DNA of 59,430 bases from an uncultured Eggerthellaceae bacterium (GCA_910589125.1 CAJURX010000013.1:1-59430); one strand, 5' to 3'. Shown: positions 10,283 to 19,173, counted from the stretch's first letter. Notes: a model not told the origin generated them from the sequence alone. Program-made: numbers and translations.

Positions 10283-10490
10283 CTCCCGTCACCTGCTTTC
10301 TGATCTCATGGATGTTCCGTCCTTTGCTTCGAGATTCTTCCGTAAAGAGCGCGCGAGGGCAAGTTGCGCGCGTGAACCTTAGGCTAGACGTAACCTTGGG
10401 GACATGTTCGCGTTCGCGTTGCGCGGTGACGTCACGGACTTGAAGCGACCGCAGACCGTGCGGATGCGGGATCAGACTGTGAAAGCCGTG

Positions 10491-10506
10491 AAAAAAAGGG
10501 GGGGGG
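10491..10506. repeat. Homopolymer tract A7G9
   Basis: Seven A followed by nine G, just downstream of the stop of the minus-strand gene ending at 10518. The rest of the gap 10283-10517 (235 bp) shows no gene; a TAGGCTAGACG stretch near 10381 could hold a -10. Such a tract is prone to slippage and to sequencing error. Confidence 0.7.
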
Positions 10507-10517
10507 TCGTACCCTGC

Positions 10518-11765
10518 CTATGCGTAGTTGAGGTTGATGACCAGAGGAGCGATGGGATTCGAACCGGTGGCTGAGATGGCGCCATCCACGATGACGTGCT
10601 GCCCATTGACGAATGAGCCCGACCCCATGATCTCGAAGTAGGTGGTGATGTAGGTCATGTTGTTGAACACGACGCGGATGACATCATCTGTGCGCAGGAG
10701 GACGGAACCGTTCGGCTGCACCTGGATGGTGCCGGGGACGCGCACCAGGTCACCGGTCCAGCATTCGAGCAGCATGGTGGGACGCAGTTCGGTGGAGCCG
10801 CTGTTGTTGGAAGAGACCTGATCGTTGTTGGATGTGTCTGCGGGCGGGGCGGGCTCCTGCGTCTCTTCGGGGGCCGGTTCCGCAGGAGCTTCCTCAGCGG
10901 GAGGCTCAAGCCCGGTGACGCCGGTCACCTTGACGTTCCACCCATTATCTCCCCATGTCACATCGGCATTGACGGCGCAGGTCTTGACCTCATCCCCGTT
11001 GGCCTTCGACAGGTTGAACACCACCGTGCCGCCTTGGGTGTTCAGGCTTGCCTCGGGCTTGACCTCACAGTTCACGAACTGGTTGGCGATCTCTTGGTCG
11101 TAGCCCTTCAGGATGTTCTGGATGTTGCCCTGCATGGCTTCGACATCTGCGGGGCCGGTGGGGCTCACATCAGGCGCGCCCTCATCTATCCCGCCGGGCA
11201 CCCATGAGGTGGATTCTGATGCGTGCGTCATCTTCACCGTGAGGGGGACGATGGCGTTCACGAAATCATTCTGGAAGGCCGCCTTCGCTTCGCCATTGCA
11301 ATTGAAGGTTCCCTTGGCTGCGGCATCTTCGGTGACATTGCCCGTCTTGAAGTCGGAGAGCTCGGGATTGGAGAGACCGTCTGTCTTGATGTACATGTAC
11401 CCGTTGAGGTCGGGCGGCTCTATCTTGGAATCCTTGAACACCGTCTCCACATCCGAGACCTTGGGGGGCTCAGGTGCATCCACGGAGGAGAAGGGCTTTG
11501 CGAACACGACGAAGAGGATCGCCGCGAGCGCGAGGAGCGCGATCACGCAGAGGATGATGCCGATGACCAGGAGCTTCGAGCCGGGCTTCTTCCCTTGCGG
11601 GCCGTTGGGGTAGCGATTCGCTGCCATGATGGGCGGTGCTGCCACGATGGGCATCTGCATAGCATCCGTCTGAGCACGGCGTCCTGGCACCTCTCCGGTG
11701 CTTATGTTGGCTGTCGGAGAGGGGGAGGCGAATGCATTCCCTGGGACCGACCGGCTCTCGATCAC
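10518..11765 (-). CDS. Single-pass membrane protein with large extracellular region, unknown function
   Basis: 415 aa. A ~65-residue polar N-terminus rich in Pro/Asn is followed by one strong membrane helix (~66-92, KLLVIGIILCVIALLALAAI). An extracellular part of ~320 residues follows, with a Glu/Pro/Ala-rich linker at ~290-325 (EEAPAEPAPEETQEPAPP) and a Ser/Asn-rich stretch. The last ~90 residues are predicted beta-rich (LLECWTGDLVRVPGTIQV). No family recognised. The chosen start is GTG 11765 (GTG ATC GAG) with AAAGGAAG upstream. Divergent from the flippase gene. The type II topology with disordered linkers is reminiscent of cell-wall-region proteins; that is inference only. Confidence 0.7.
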   Translation of the reverse strand: MIESRSVPGNAFASPSPTANISTGEVPGRRAQTDAMQMPIVAAPPIMAANRYPNGPQGKKPGSKLLVIGIILCVIALLALAAILFVVFAKPFSSVDAPEPPKVSDVETVFKDSKIEPPDLNGYMYIKTDGLSNPELSDFKTGNVTEDAAAKGTFNCNGEAKAAFQNDFVNAIVPLTVKMTHASESTSWVPGGIDEGAPDVSPTGPADVEAMQGNIQNILKGYDQEIANQFVNCEVKPEASLNTQGGTVVFNLSKANGDEVKTCAVNADVTWGDNGWNVKVTGVTGLEPPAEEAPAEPAPEETQEPAPPADTSNNDQVSSNNSGSTELRPTMLLECWTGDLVRVPGTIQVQPNGSVLLRTDDVIRVVFNNMTYITTYFEIMGSGSFVNGQHVIVDGAISATGSNPIAPLVINLNYA

Positions 11766-11827
11766 TTCAGATTCTTCCTTTCCACCGCGCAGTTCTTGGG
11801 TTGGTAACCATGCACGATCGCGCGGTG

Positions 11828-11855
11828 TTCAACGCTTGAAAAACTATACTATAAA
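11828..11855 (+). promoter_or_regulatory. Possible promoter for the flippase gene
   Basis: TTCAAC (11828-11833) and TATAAA (11850-11855) with 16 bp between, in the only AT-rich patch of the divergent gap 11766-11907. The minus strand of the same patch carries TATAGT-like boxes that could serve the opposite gene. Confidence 0.35.
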
Positions 11856-11907
11856 TGGACGGAAATGACACCAATGGAATTCACTGATCGAGGCTGATAT
11901 CGAACCT

Positions 11908-13767
11908 ATGAACGATGATCGCGTAGACAGAGGGGGAAGCCCTTCAACGCCTGCATACGGGGCACATTCCGGCGAACGGCCGAAACGAAGGCGGCGTACG
12001 GCATCCGAGGCGCCTGAGCCTCATTCGTCCAAGCGCTTGACACCGGGACGCGAACGCTCTCGGTCTGCCCGCAGCCACGCTCGAGAGGGCCGTGCGCAGG
12101 GCCGCACGCGCTCTCCGATTGATCGGCTTCGCCAAGCCCGTGAAGAGGGGACGGGGATAACGGGTCGGCTCGGCGGGGGTGCGGAGCCTCGCGAGCACAA
12201 GCAGAATCCCATCGCACGCGCGGCCAATCACTGGTTCGACCGGGTGGTGGGCGCTATGAAGGGGGATGGCCTGTCGGCGGCGGAGGCCGCCTATGCACCC
12301 CATCGCACCACGCGAGATTTCATCTTCAACACGGCTGGGGCCGCTTCATGGGCGCTCGTGTTCCCCGTGGTGACCATGGTCTCCACGCAGCTGGTGGGCG
12401 TGGAGCAGGCGGGCATGATCTCCATGGCGTTCGTCGTGGCGCTGCTCCTCATGTTCTTGGGCAACTTCGGCGTGCGCACCTATCAGGTCTCTGACACAGA
12501 CGAGCAGCACTCCTTCACGGATTACCAGGTGAATCGCTGGATCACGTGTCTGCTCATGGTGGTCGTGGGATGGCTGTACTGCTCCATCCGCGGATACGCC
12601 GATGACATGTTCCAGATATCCATGGCGGTGGTGGCGTATCGCTGCGTGGATGCGCTGGCTGATGTGTATGAGGGGCGCCTGCAGCAGATGGACAAGCTCT
12701 ATCTTGCGGGCATCTCCCAGACGTTCCGCTCTCTGGCGGCGCTGATCGTGTTCTGCGCCATCCTCGCCATCACGCGCAATTCCGTTGCCGCTTGCACCGC
12801 CATGTTCATCACGGCGCTCGCCACCTTCGTGGTCATCACCTGGCCGCTCACGCTCTTGGAGACGCCGAAGTCGCGCGGGTTCAGCATGAAGTCGCTCATG
12901 GGGCTGTTCAAGATGTGCGCTCCGCTGTTCGTGGCGATCTTCTTGTTCAACGTGATAGAGAACATGCCGAAGCTGGTGATGGAGGGCCTGCTCCCCTACG
13001 ATAACCAGCTGTACTACAACGCACTGTACTTCCCCGCTCAGATGATCCTCATCGTGGCGCAGCTCGTGTACAAGCCCTTGCTGCTGCGCATGGCGGGCGT
13101 GTGGCAGGATGCCAGCAAGCGCTTGAAGTTCGACTTGATCCTATACGGGATCGTGGGCGTCATCATCGTCATCACCGCAGGGCTCTGGGCGGTCATGGCA
13201 TCGGTCGGCGTTCCGGCCATGAGCTTCCTCTATGGCATCGACTTCGAGGAGTATCGCAGCCTCCTGTATCTGATGCTCGTCACTGGTGGCATCACGGCTC
13301 TCATCGACTTCTTGTATCAGGTCATCACCATCATGCGCCGCCAGAAGGACGTGACCGTGCTGTATTGCGTGTCGTTCTTCTTCTCCCTGTTCATACCCCT
13401 TCTGCTCATCGGCTATACCGGGCTCGAGGGTGCGATCTTGAGCTATCTCATCATCGAATCCATCCTGTGCGTCCTCCTAGTGTGGGAGTACTTCCGCATC
13501 CGCAGGGACCTCTCGCGCTCCAAGCGCGCGCCGGGAACATCATCGGATCGCGTCTCGGACGGGGGCGCGGATGCGGTCGAGCATCCGAGGACCACGTTCG
13601 TCCCGCTGATAGACCCGGCCGATCCTGAGATATCGGAGGCGGAGGGTGCCGAGGGCGTGGAAGAGGTCGAGGAGCCTCGCCCGTTGCGCCCGAGCGAGAA
13701 GCGCGCCATCCGCGAGCACCGCGAAGAGGTCATGAGGCGGCGAACGGGCCGGGGAGGGAAGCGTTGA
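11908..13767 (+). CDS. Wzx-like polysaccharide flippase (MOP superfamily)
   Basis: 619 aa. The first ~110 residues are polar and Arg-rich (disordered). Residues ~125-540 contain about 14 hydrophobic segments (FIFNTAGAASWALVFPVVTM at the first; later YYNALYFPAQMILIVAQLVYKPLL), the pattern of polysaccharide biosynthesis flippases. The C-terminal ~80 residues are acidic then basic. It probably moves an undecaprenyl-linked glycan across the membrane. No glycosyltransferases are adjacent, so the glycan is unknown. ATG 11908 has weak SD; an internal ATG near 12256 (MKGDGLSAAE) would remove the disordered leader. Its stop lies just before the next start. Confidence 0.75.
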   Translation: MNDDRVDRGGSPSTPAYGAHSGERPKRRRRTASEAPEPHSSKRLTPGRERSRSARSHAREGRAQGRTRSPIDRLRQAREEGTGITGRLGGGAEPREHKQNPIARAANHWFDRVVGAMKGDGLSAAEAAYAPHRTTRDFIFNTAGAASWALVFPVVTMVSTQLVGVEQAGMISMAFVVALLLMFLGNFGVRTYQVSDTDEQHSFTDYQVNRWITCLLMVVVGWLYCSIRGYADDMFQISMAVVAYRCVDALADVYEGRLQQMDKLYLAGISQTFRSLAALIVFCAILAITRNSVAACTAMFITALATFVVITWPLTLLETPKSRGFSMKSLMGLFKMCAPLFVAIFLFNVIENMPKLVMEGLLPYDNQLYYNALYFPAQMILIVAQLVYKPLLLRMAGVWQDASKRLKFDLILYGIVGVIIVITAGLWAVMASVGVPAMSFLYGIDFEEYRSLLYLMLVTGGITALIDFLYQVITIMRRQKDVTVLYCVSFFFSLFIPLLLIGYTGLEGAILSYLIIESILCVLLVWEYFRIRRDLSRSKRAPGTSSDRVSDGGADAVEHPRTTFVPLIDPADPEISEAEGAEGVEEVEEPRPLRPSEKRAIREHREEVMRRRTGRGGKR

Positions 13768-13769
13768 GC

Positions 13770-15008
13770 ATGACGCCCGCTGGTGTGGGCGAAGCGGCCT
13801 CGGAGGCGAGCGCGTGCGCTCCTTCAGGCGGCGTAGCATCGCCAGATGCGCGCTCTGCGCGCCGGCATCGGATCATGGCCTGCACATTCGGCATCGTGAG
13901 CCTGGGCGTCGGGGTCGTGCTGCTGGCCTTGGTGGCGTTCCTGCTGTTCTTCACGGGCAAGGCGTTCTACGAGGGTGCCATCGACGGTCAGCCGGCTGCC
14001 TCTATCGTCTTGTTCGTCTGCTTGGTCGGCGGGATCGGCGTGGTGGGCGTCGGCACGTGCATCTTGGGGCTGCGCCTCGTCAACCGCAAGATACGGGGCG
14101 CGCATCTTGCGGCAGAGGCCATCAGCATGGCGCTCGCGGTGTGCGCTCTGTGCGAGCTCATGCTCGAAGGGGTCACGACGATCTTCTGGGTGATCGCAGC
14201 ATCAGCGCTGCTCTTGATGGCGGTGTTCACGTATGCGGACCCTTCCCTTGCGCAGGAGCGCAAGCTCCAGCGGACGCTGCGCGACATGGAGGTGCGCGAG
14301 GAGGCGGAAGAGGGCACGCTGGGACTGGATGCGAGCGGGCGCGGCTACATGGCGGTCAACTTCTTCAACCTGTTCTGGATATTCGCCATCGGCGCGGTGT
14401 TCGGGGATGCGGTGGAGACCATCTACCACTACATGATCGAAGTGCCTGGGGAATTCCAGGTGCGCGCGGGTCTGTTCTGGGGTCCGTTCTCGCCTATCTA
14501 CGGCTTCGGAGCTGTGATCTTGTCGTTGATCCTCAATAGGTTCTACCACTCTCCCGCTATTCTGGTGTTCTTGGTGAGCGCGGTGGTGGGTGGCGCGTTC
14601 GAGTACTTCGTGAGCTGGTTCCTGGAATTCGCCTTCGGGGCGGTGGCGTGGGACTATACGGGGCGCTTCCTGAACATCGGAGGGCGGACCGACTTCATGT
14701 TCATGTGCATGTGGGGCGTGCTGGGCGTGGTGTGGGTCAAGCTCATCCTGCCGTGGCTGATCGGCGTGGTGAACAAGATCCCGTGGCAGTGGCGCTATAC
14801 CATCACGACCGTATGCGCCGCCTTCCTGATCTTGGATGGAGCGCTCACCTTGATAGCGCTGGATTGCTGGTACATGCGCTTGGATGGGAACCCTACGGAC
14901 CAGACCGCCTTCCAGGCGTTCTTCGCCGAGCATTTCGACAATGGGTACATGGAGCAGCGCTTCCAGTCCATGTCCTTGCATCCGGAGCTCACGACGCGCG
15001 TCAAGTGA
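13770..15008 (+). CDS. PF06541 (CmpB-type putative ABC transporter) membrane protein
   Basis: 412 aa. The N-terminal half has several hydrophobic segments. The C-terminal half carries the PF06541 signature: FWGPFSPIYGFGAV near residue 235, GGAFEYFVSWFLE, WDYTGRFLNIGGR and LGVVWVKLILPWL. The family is annotated as type-IV ABC-transporter-like but has no proven function. It is common in Firmicutes and Coriobacteria. ATG 13770 (spacing 10 from GGGAGGGA) is preferred to the overlapping TTG at 13764. It directly follows the flippase gene and is probably cotranscribed. Confidence 0.72.
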   Translation: MTPAGVGEAASEASACAPSGGVASPDARSARRHRIMACTFGIVSLGVGVVLLALVAFLLFFTGKAFYEGAIDGQPAASIVLFVCLVGGIGVVGVGTCILGLRLVNRKIRGAHLAAEAISMALAVCALCELMLEGVTTIFWVIAASALLLMAVFTYADPSLAQERKLQRTLRDMEVREEAEEGTLGLDASGRGYMAVNFFNLFWIFAIGAVFGDAVETIYHYMIEVPGEFQVRAGLFWGPFSPIYGFGAVILSLILNRFYHSPAILVFLVSAVVGGAFEYFVSWFLEFAFGAVAWDYTGRFLNIGGRTDFMFMCMWGVLGVVWVKLILPWLIGVVNKIPWQWRYTITTVCAAFLILDGALTLIALDCWYMRLDGNPTDQTAFQAFFAEHFDNGYMEQRFQSMSLHPELTTRVK

Positions 15009-15093
15009 GGGCGATGCTGGGCAGAGGTCATTTCATATGACAATAGTGCAGAAGTGAAATAGTGCTGTTCCACGTTCTTTCACCGAAATCAGC

Positions 15094-15121
15094 TTGCATG
15101 GCTTGCATTATGCGCTATCTT
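15094..15121 (+). promoter_or_regulatory. Possible promoter for the zinc-ribbon gene
   Basis: TTGCAT (15094-15099) and TATCTT (15116-15121), 16 bp apart, about 45 bp before the ATG at 15165. It sits in the 156-bp gap after the PF06541 gene, which ends in AT-richer sequence. Confidence 0.4.
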
Positions 15122-15164
15122 ATGTTCGCTGTGCATAAGCTGATTGAGGATTGGAGAGTGCGAT

Positions 15165-15422
15165 ATGTGCTTCAGACCAGCAGGCGCCGATAGCGGCGGA
15201 ACCAAGTGCCCCGAGTGCGGCAAGACCATCCAGATGATGGGTGGCATCCAGATGAAGAGCTGCCCCTTCTGCAAGGCAGACTTCAGCAAGTACATGAATG
15301 CTGATGGCTCCATCAACGAGGCTGCCGTTGCAGCTGCTCCTGGTGCTCCGGCTGCCCCTGGCGCTCCCGGTGCCCCGGCGGCTCCTGGCGCTCCGGCCGC
15401 TCCGAAAGCTCCTGGCCAGTAA
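15165..15422 (+). CDS. Small zinc-ribbon protein with Ala-Pro-Gly tail
   Basis: 85 aa. Starts MCFRPAGADSG, then two CxxC pairs, CPECGKT and CPFCKADF (~14-37), which form a treble-clef/zinc-ribbon. From ~52 to the end it is an uninterrupted Ala/Pro/Gly tract of PGAPAAP-type units. ATG 15165 follows GGAGAG at good spacing. It has its own promoter candidate and a strong terminator, so it is monocistronic and perhaps highly expressed. The function is unknown; the low-complexity tail looks like a flexible extension rather than a true collagen triplet. Confidence 0.72.
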   Translation: MCFRPAGADSGGTKCPECGKTIQMMGGIQMKSCPFCKADFSKYMNADGSINEAAVAAAPGAPAAPGAPGAPAAPGAPAAPKAPGQ

Positions 15423-15427
15423 GAGCA

Positions 15428-15453
15428 AAAGCCCCCGCAAGGGGGCTTTTTTG
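15428..15453 (+). terminator. Rho-independent terminator
   Basis: AAAAGCCCCC (15428-15437) pairs with GGGGGCTTTT (15442-15451) around a GCAA tetraloop and ends in six T. It lies six bases after the zinc-ribbon stop codon. Confidence 0.92.
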
Positions 15454-15575
15454 GTATATGGGCTGCAACTGAGGTTGCGGCCCTTTCTCGTTCATGGACT
15501 CGTGCGTTGGGGTGCAATCCGGATGTGGGACGGCATGTCAGCACCTGTGACGTACCCTGCGCAGCGGCAACGGGC

Positions 15576-15601
15576 GCAGGCTTGTCTGCACCCCTACGGG
15601 C
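15576..15601 (-). repeat. Dispersed repeat, copy 1
   Basis: Read on the minus strand it begins GCCCGTAGGGGTGCAG and continues to CTGC. It matches the copy at 28111 over the CGTAGGGGTGCAG core and the following CTGCGCCCGT. The plus-strand reading GCAGGCTTRTCTGCRCCCCT also recurs at 47497. Intergenic, between the zinc-ribbon terminator and the tRNA. Confidence 0.55.
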
Positions 15602-15642
15602 ACCTTGCATCTGCGATATGCGTTGGGTGGTGGAGATCAAGA

Positions 15643-15718
15643 TGGTGCCCTCGACAGGAGTCGAACCTGCGACACCTTGCTCCGGAGGCAAGTGCTCTAT
15701 CCACTGAGCTACGAGGGC
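15643..15718 (-). tRNA. tRNA-Arg (anticodon CCG)
   Basis: On the minus strand a full cloverleaf is readable: acceptor GCCCTCG/CGAGGGC, D-arm GCTC...GAGC, anticodon stem CTTGC/GCAAG with loop CTCCGGA (anticodon CCG), a five-base variable loop (GTGTC), T-arm GCAGG-TTCGACT-CCTGT, discriminator A and an encoded CCA (15643-15645). It reads CGG arginine codons. Confidence 0.95.
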
Positions 15719-15796
15719 ACGTCGCGCTATCATGCACGAAGCGAGATTATACGCCAACGATCGCCCATGAGGGCGATGAGACCACAGAAGGCGCAC

Positions 15797-17107
15797 ATGA
15801 CTGAGACGCTGACGATAGAGAAGATGAGCTACGGACCCTGTGCCATCGCGCACGAGGAGTCGGGTCGTACCGTGTTCGTGCAGGGTGCGGTGCCGGGGGA
15901 TGTCGTCTCCGCGCAGATCACCTCAGAGCATAAGAGCTTCGCCAATGCGCAGGTGGTGGAGGTGCTCGAAGCGTCGAGCGACCGTGCGGAGCCACATGAT
16001 CTGGAGCTCGTGGGAAGCGTGGAGCCGTGGGCGATCATGCGCTATCCCGCGCAGCTGGCCGCAAAGCGCGCCAACGTCATCGAGGCGCTCGTTCGCAATG
16101 GGGGCATCCCCCGGGCGGAGGCAGAGCGCATCGTGGAGGACATCCGACCCTCGAAGCGCGAATACGGCTATCGCAACAAGCTCGAGATGGCAGCATTCAG
16201 CGATGAGGGCGGCAGGTTCCAGCTGGGCTTTCGGGAGCAGGGGTCGGGTCGATGCGTGAGCGCGAAGCGCTGCGCGCTGGGCGTGCGCACCATCGAGCGC
16301 GCTCCCAAGGCTCTCTCTGGTGCGATCCGCTACATGTCGGGAGCGGAGGACCTTGGCATCTATCGCGTGGGCGTGCGAGGGAGCTTGCGCACGAAGAGCC
16401 TGGAGGTGGCGCTCTGGACGCCCCCGAGCGCCTTCCCCCGGAGCTTCGCCGCGCGGATGCTGGAGGATGCCATCGGCGCCACATCCGTCGTGCGGGTCGT
16501 GGCCGATCCAGGGAGCGAGCGGCAGGTCAAGCGCGTAGAGGCGCTTGCGGGCAAGGGGTTCTGGCTCGAAGAGGCGTGCGGGCTCACCTTCGCGGTCTCA
16601 GCGCCGTCCTTCTTCCAGGTGAACACCGCACAGGCTGAGGTGCTCGTGCGGATCGCATGCGAGATGGCGGCCGTCGAGGAGGGCATGCTGGTCGCTGATG
16701 TGTTCGCGGGCGTCGGGCTCTTCTCCCTCGCGTTGGCTGATGCGGGTGCGGATGTGGTCGCCATCGAGCTCTCGGGCAGCGCTGTGCGCGACCTCAGGCG
16801 CAATGCGGATGCGAACGGGCTGTACGTGGATGCGATCTGCGACGATGCCGTGCGCGCCTTGGATCAGCTGGAAGGTGCGCAGGTCGTGCTCGTCGATCCG
16901 CCGCGCGCCGGTCTTGAGAAGCGCATCTTGGAGGGCATCTGCGTTGCCGCACCTGAGCGCGTGGTCTATGTGAGCTGTGACCCCCAGACGCTCGCACGCG
17001 ATGCGGCGCGCTTCGCAGCCAAGGGGTATCAGCTCCATCGCACGTGCCCGGTGGACCTCTTCCCGCAGACCTATCATGTGGAGACCGTGAGCCTCTTCGC
17101 GCGCTGA
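15797..17107 (+). CDS. TrmA/RumA-family RNA (uracil-5-)-methyltransferase
   Basis: 436 aa. A TRAM domain (~1-60) is followed by an insert domain and a SAM-dependent Rossmann domain (DVFAGVGLFSLALADAG, ~295-311). The catalytic region is LVDPPRAGLEKRI and SCDPQTLARD, with the nucleophilic Cys near 395. It makes m5U in rRNA or tRNA. The N-terminal Cys cluster that binds [4Fe-4S] in RumA is not seen, so it belongs to the cluster-less group, and the target nucleotide cannot be told. ATG 15797 has AGAAGG six bases upstream; in-frame ATGs at 15767 and 15776 are less well placed. It is divergent from the tRNA. Confidence 0.88.
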   Translation: MTETLTIEKMSYGPCAIAHEESGRTVFVQGAVPGDVVSAQITSEHKSFANAQVVEVLEASSDRAEPHDLELVGSVEPWAIMRYPAQLAAKRANVIEALVRNGGIPRAEAERIVEDIRPSKREYGYRNKLEMAAFSDEGGRFQLGFREQGSGRCVSAKRCALGVRTIERAPKALSGAIRYMSGAEDLGIYRVGVRGSLRTKSLEVALWTPPSAFPRSFAARMLEDAIGATSVVRVVADPGSERQVKRVEALAGKGFWLEEACGLTFAVSAPSFFQVNTAQAEVLVRIACEMAAVEEGMLVADVFAGVGLFSLALADAGADVVAIELSGSAVRDLRRNADANGLYVDAICDDAVRALDQLEGAQVVLVDPPRAGLEKRILEGICVAAPERVVYVSCDPQTLARDAARFAAKGYQLHRTCPVDLFPQTYHVETVSLFAR

Positions 17108-17175
17108 TGGCGGGACGTAGGCGCCCTTGGCGTGTGGATGCGGTGCGCATATGCGGTGATGCAGCCGATATCTGC

Positions 17176-17181
17176 TAGAAT
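17176..17181 (+). promoter_or_regulatory. Extended -10 element upstream of cyclophilin
   Basis: TGC-TAGAAT, with TAGAAT at 17176-17181, is an extended -10 form 51 bp before the cyclophilin ATG. No good -35 is seen at 17 bp. Confidence 0.35.
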
Positions 17182-17232
17182 CCTGCGGTGCGTGTGCGCA
17201 CGCACTGATACTTTGACGAAAGGATAGCCCAG

Positions 17233-17751
17233 ATGGCTGAGTACACTCCGGAATACAAGCCCAATGGCAATGAGATAGCTGAGATCAAGACCTCCAAGGG
17301 CACCATCCGCGTGCAGCTCGCAGGCGCTGATGCACCCATCCATGTCGGCAACTTCGTGGAGCTGGCAGACAAGGGCTTCTATGACGGCCTCAAGTTCCAC
17401 CGCTACGTCCCCGGCTTCGTCATCCAGGGCGGATGCCCGAACACGCGCGATGCCTCCCCGGCGGATGTGGCAGCAGGGCGCGGGCGCTTCGGCACGGGCA
17501 ATCCCGGCTACTCGATCCACGAGGAGTACACCACCAACCCGAACAACAAGCACCTGGATGGCACGCTCGCCATGGCGCGCAGCCAGAACCCGAACTCTGC
17601 GGGCAGCCAGTTCTACTTCTGCCTGGGAGACCAGCCCTTCCTGGATGATGGGTACACGGTGTTCGGCCAGACCATCGAGGGCAAGGACGTGATCAACTCC
17701 CTGCGTGCGGGAGACGTCATCGAATCCATCACGATCGAGAACGAGAACTAG
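17233..17751 (+). CDS. Peptidyl-prolyl cis-trans isomerase, cyclophilin type
   Basis: 172 aa, a single cyclophilin domain with no signal peptide, so cytoplasmic. Key segments: KFHRYVPGFVIQGG (catalytic Arg and the FxxQGG motif), LDGTLAMARSQNPNSAGSQFYFCLG and DDGYTVFGQTIEG. It accelerates Xaa-Pro isomerisation during folding. ATG 17233 with GAAAGGA upstream. It is followed 45 bp later by the TPR protein gene. Confidence 0.94.
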   Translation: MAEYTPEYKPNGNEIAEIKTSKGTIRVQLAGADAPIHVGNFVELADKGFYDGLKFHRYVPGFVIQGGCPNTRDASPADVAAGRGRFGTGNPGYSIHEEYTTNPNNKHLDGTLAMARSQNPNSAGSQFYFCLGDQPFLDDGYTVFGQTIEGKDVINSLRAGDVIESITIENEN

Positions 17752-17796
17752 GCATCGGGCCTAGCTCCCTCCTTGTCCGATACGGAGTCGCGAACA

Positions 17797-19131
17797 GTGA
17801 ATACCAGCCTCTTCGAACAAGCAACGATCCGATACGACAACAAGGACTACCGTGGTGCTCTGCGGGGCTACACGGCTTGCTTGCAGGATACATCGGTGCC
17901 GTTCTCGCTTGGCGAGGTGGGCCTGATATATCACCGCATCGGCAATTGCCTTGTGAAGCTGAAGAACCCGCAAGAGGCCATCCAGGCGTACGCGCAGGCT
18001 GCCTCTGATGCGGCGTATAGCGTGAAGGGCGCCCTGCAGAACAACATCGGCATGGCCTATGCTTCCCTTCGCGACTACAACAACGCGAAGCTGCATTTCC
18101 AGCAGGCGGTAGAGGATCCCACCTATGACACGCCCTACAAGGCGTACATGGGCCTGGGCAATGCAGAGCTCAAGCTCGGCAACAGCGCAGAGGCGGGCGT
18201 GGCCTTCCGGGAGGCGGCGCTGGATGAGGGCAATCCCGATCCCGCCAAGGCGCTGCTCAACCTGGGCATCTGCTTCATGGCGCTCGATCGTCCGCAGGAT
18301 GCCATCGCAAGCTACCAGAGCGCTCAGGAGTTCGACATGGCTCCTGACACGTCGAACAGGCTGCATGCATCCATGGGGCAGGCGTATGCGGCTGACGGGC
18401 AGATGGAAGAGGCGGTCAAGGCGTTCGAGGCTGCCATCTCGGACGGCACGTACCTCTTGTCCGATTCAGCGAGCGTGGACTATCAGCGTGCTCTGAGCGC
18501 TGTCGCGCATATGAGCCCAGCCGCTGATGCGGATATGTCGGGATTCGACGTGACCGCTGAGGGCGACTACTACGGTGACTCCGATGACCCGTTCTTCTAT
18601 GACGAGGGCTATGAGGAGCAGGATCCCTCGCAGTATCCCGGCTTCGTCGGTGCGTATGCCGGCAACGATGATCGCTTCTTCGAGACCACGGATGCTGAGC
18701 TGGAAGCGCTCTCCAAGAATCTGGCGAAGAAGGATCGCAAGCGCCGCAACATCGGGCTCAAGGTCTTGGTGGTGCTCATCGTGCTCGTGGTCATCGCCTT
18801 GGGTGCGGCCATCTTCGGCTACACGCAGGGATACGGTTGGCCCACGCAGGAGGCTGTGGCAAAGCAGCTCTTCCAGGATCCGGAGGGCGCAGGTGGATCC
18901 GTGTTCATCGACACCTTGTCCGAGGAGAGCATCAAGTCCATGTGCGCCCCTGTGGTGACCGACTCCGATGTTGCCATAGATGGCGTCAACAAGTCGATGA
19001 CCGATTCGGTCGTGTACGCCACCGCCAAGACGGCGGAGGGCGGCGATGTCACGTATAGAATCAACATGGTCAGGGATCTGGTCGGATGGAAGGTCTCTTC
19101 CATAGAGCTCTATTTCCCAAGCCAGTCCTAG
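17797..19131 (+). CDS. TPR-repeat protein with one C-terminal-side membrane helix
   Basis: 444 aa. Residues ~1-235 are tandem TPR units (e.g. ALRGYTACLQD, ALQNNIGMAYASLRDYNNAKLHFQQAVED, AYMGLGNAELKLGNSAEAG). An acidic Tyr/Asp linker (~245-290) leads to a basic stretch and one membrane helix (~323-345, KVLVVLIVLVVIALGAAIFGY), then ~100 residues outside. An inside-TPR, outside-domain topology is inferred. Start GTG 17797 is preferred (GGAG nine bases upstream) over TTG 17773, which lacks a binding site. The partner is unknown. Confidence 0.8.
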   Translation: MNTSLFEQATIRYDNKDYRGALRGYTACLQDTSVPFSLGEVGLIYHRIGNCLVKLKNPQEAIQAYAQAASDAAYSVKGALQNNIGMAYASLRDYNNAKLHFQQAVEDPTYDTPYKAYMGLGNAELKLGNSAEAGVAFREAALDEGNPDPAKALLNLGICFMALDRPQDAIASYQSAQEFDMAPDTSNRLHASMGQAYAADGQMEEAVKAFEAAISDGTYLLSDSASVDYQRALSAVAHMSPAADADMSGFDVTAEGDYYGDSDDPFFYDEGYEEQDPSQYPGFVGAYAGNDDRFFETTDAELEALSKNLAKKDRKRRNIGLKVLVVLIVLVVIALGAAIFGYTQGYGWPTQEAVAKQLFQDPEGAGGSVFIDTLSEESIKSMCAPVVTDSDVAIDGVNKSMTDSVVYATAKTAEGGDVTYRINMVRDLVGWKVSSIELYFPSQS

Positions 19132-19173
19132 ACCACAGACCATACCGTACCCAAGTCATAAGGAGCAGAGCAG

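Noticed and set aside
15318..15420. Ala-Pro-Gly tract read as a collagen-like domain
   Set aside because: The units lack a regular Gly-X-Y triplet over their length, so a flexible low-complexity tail is the safer description.
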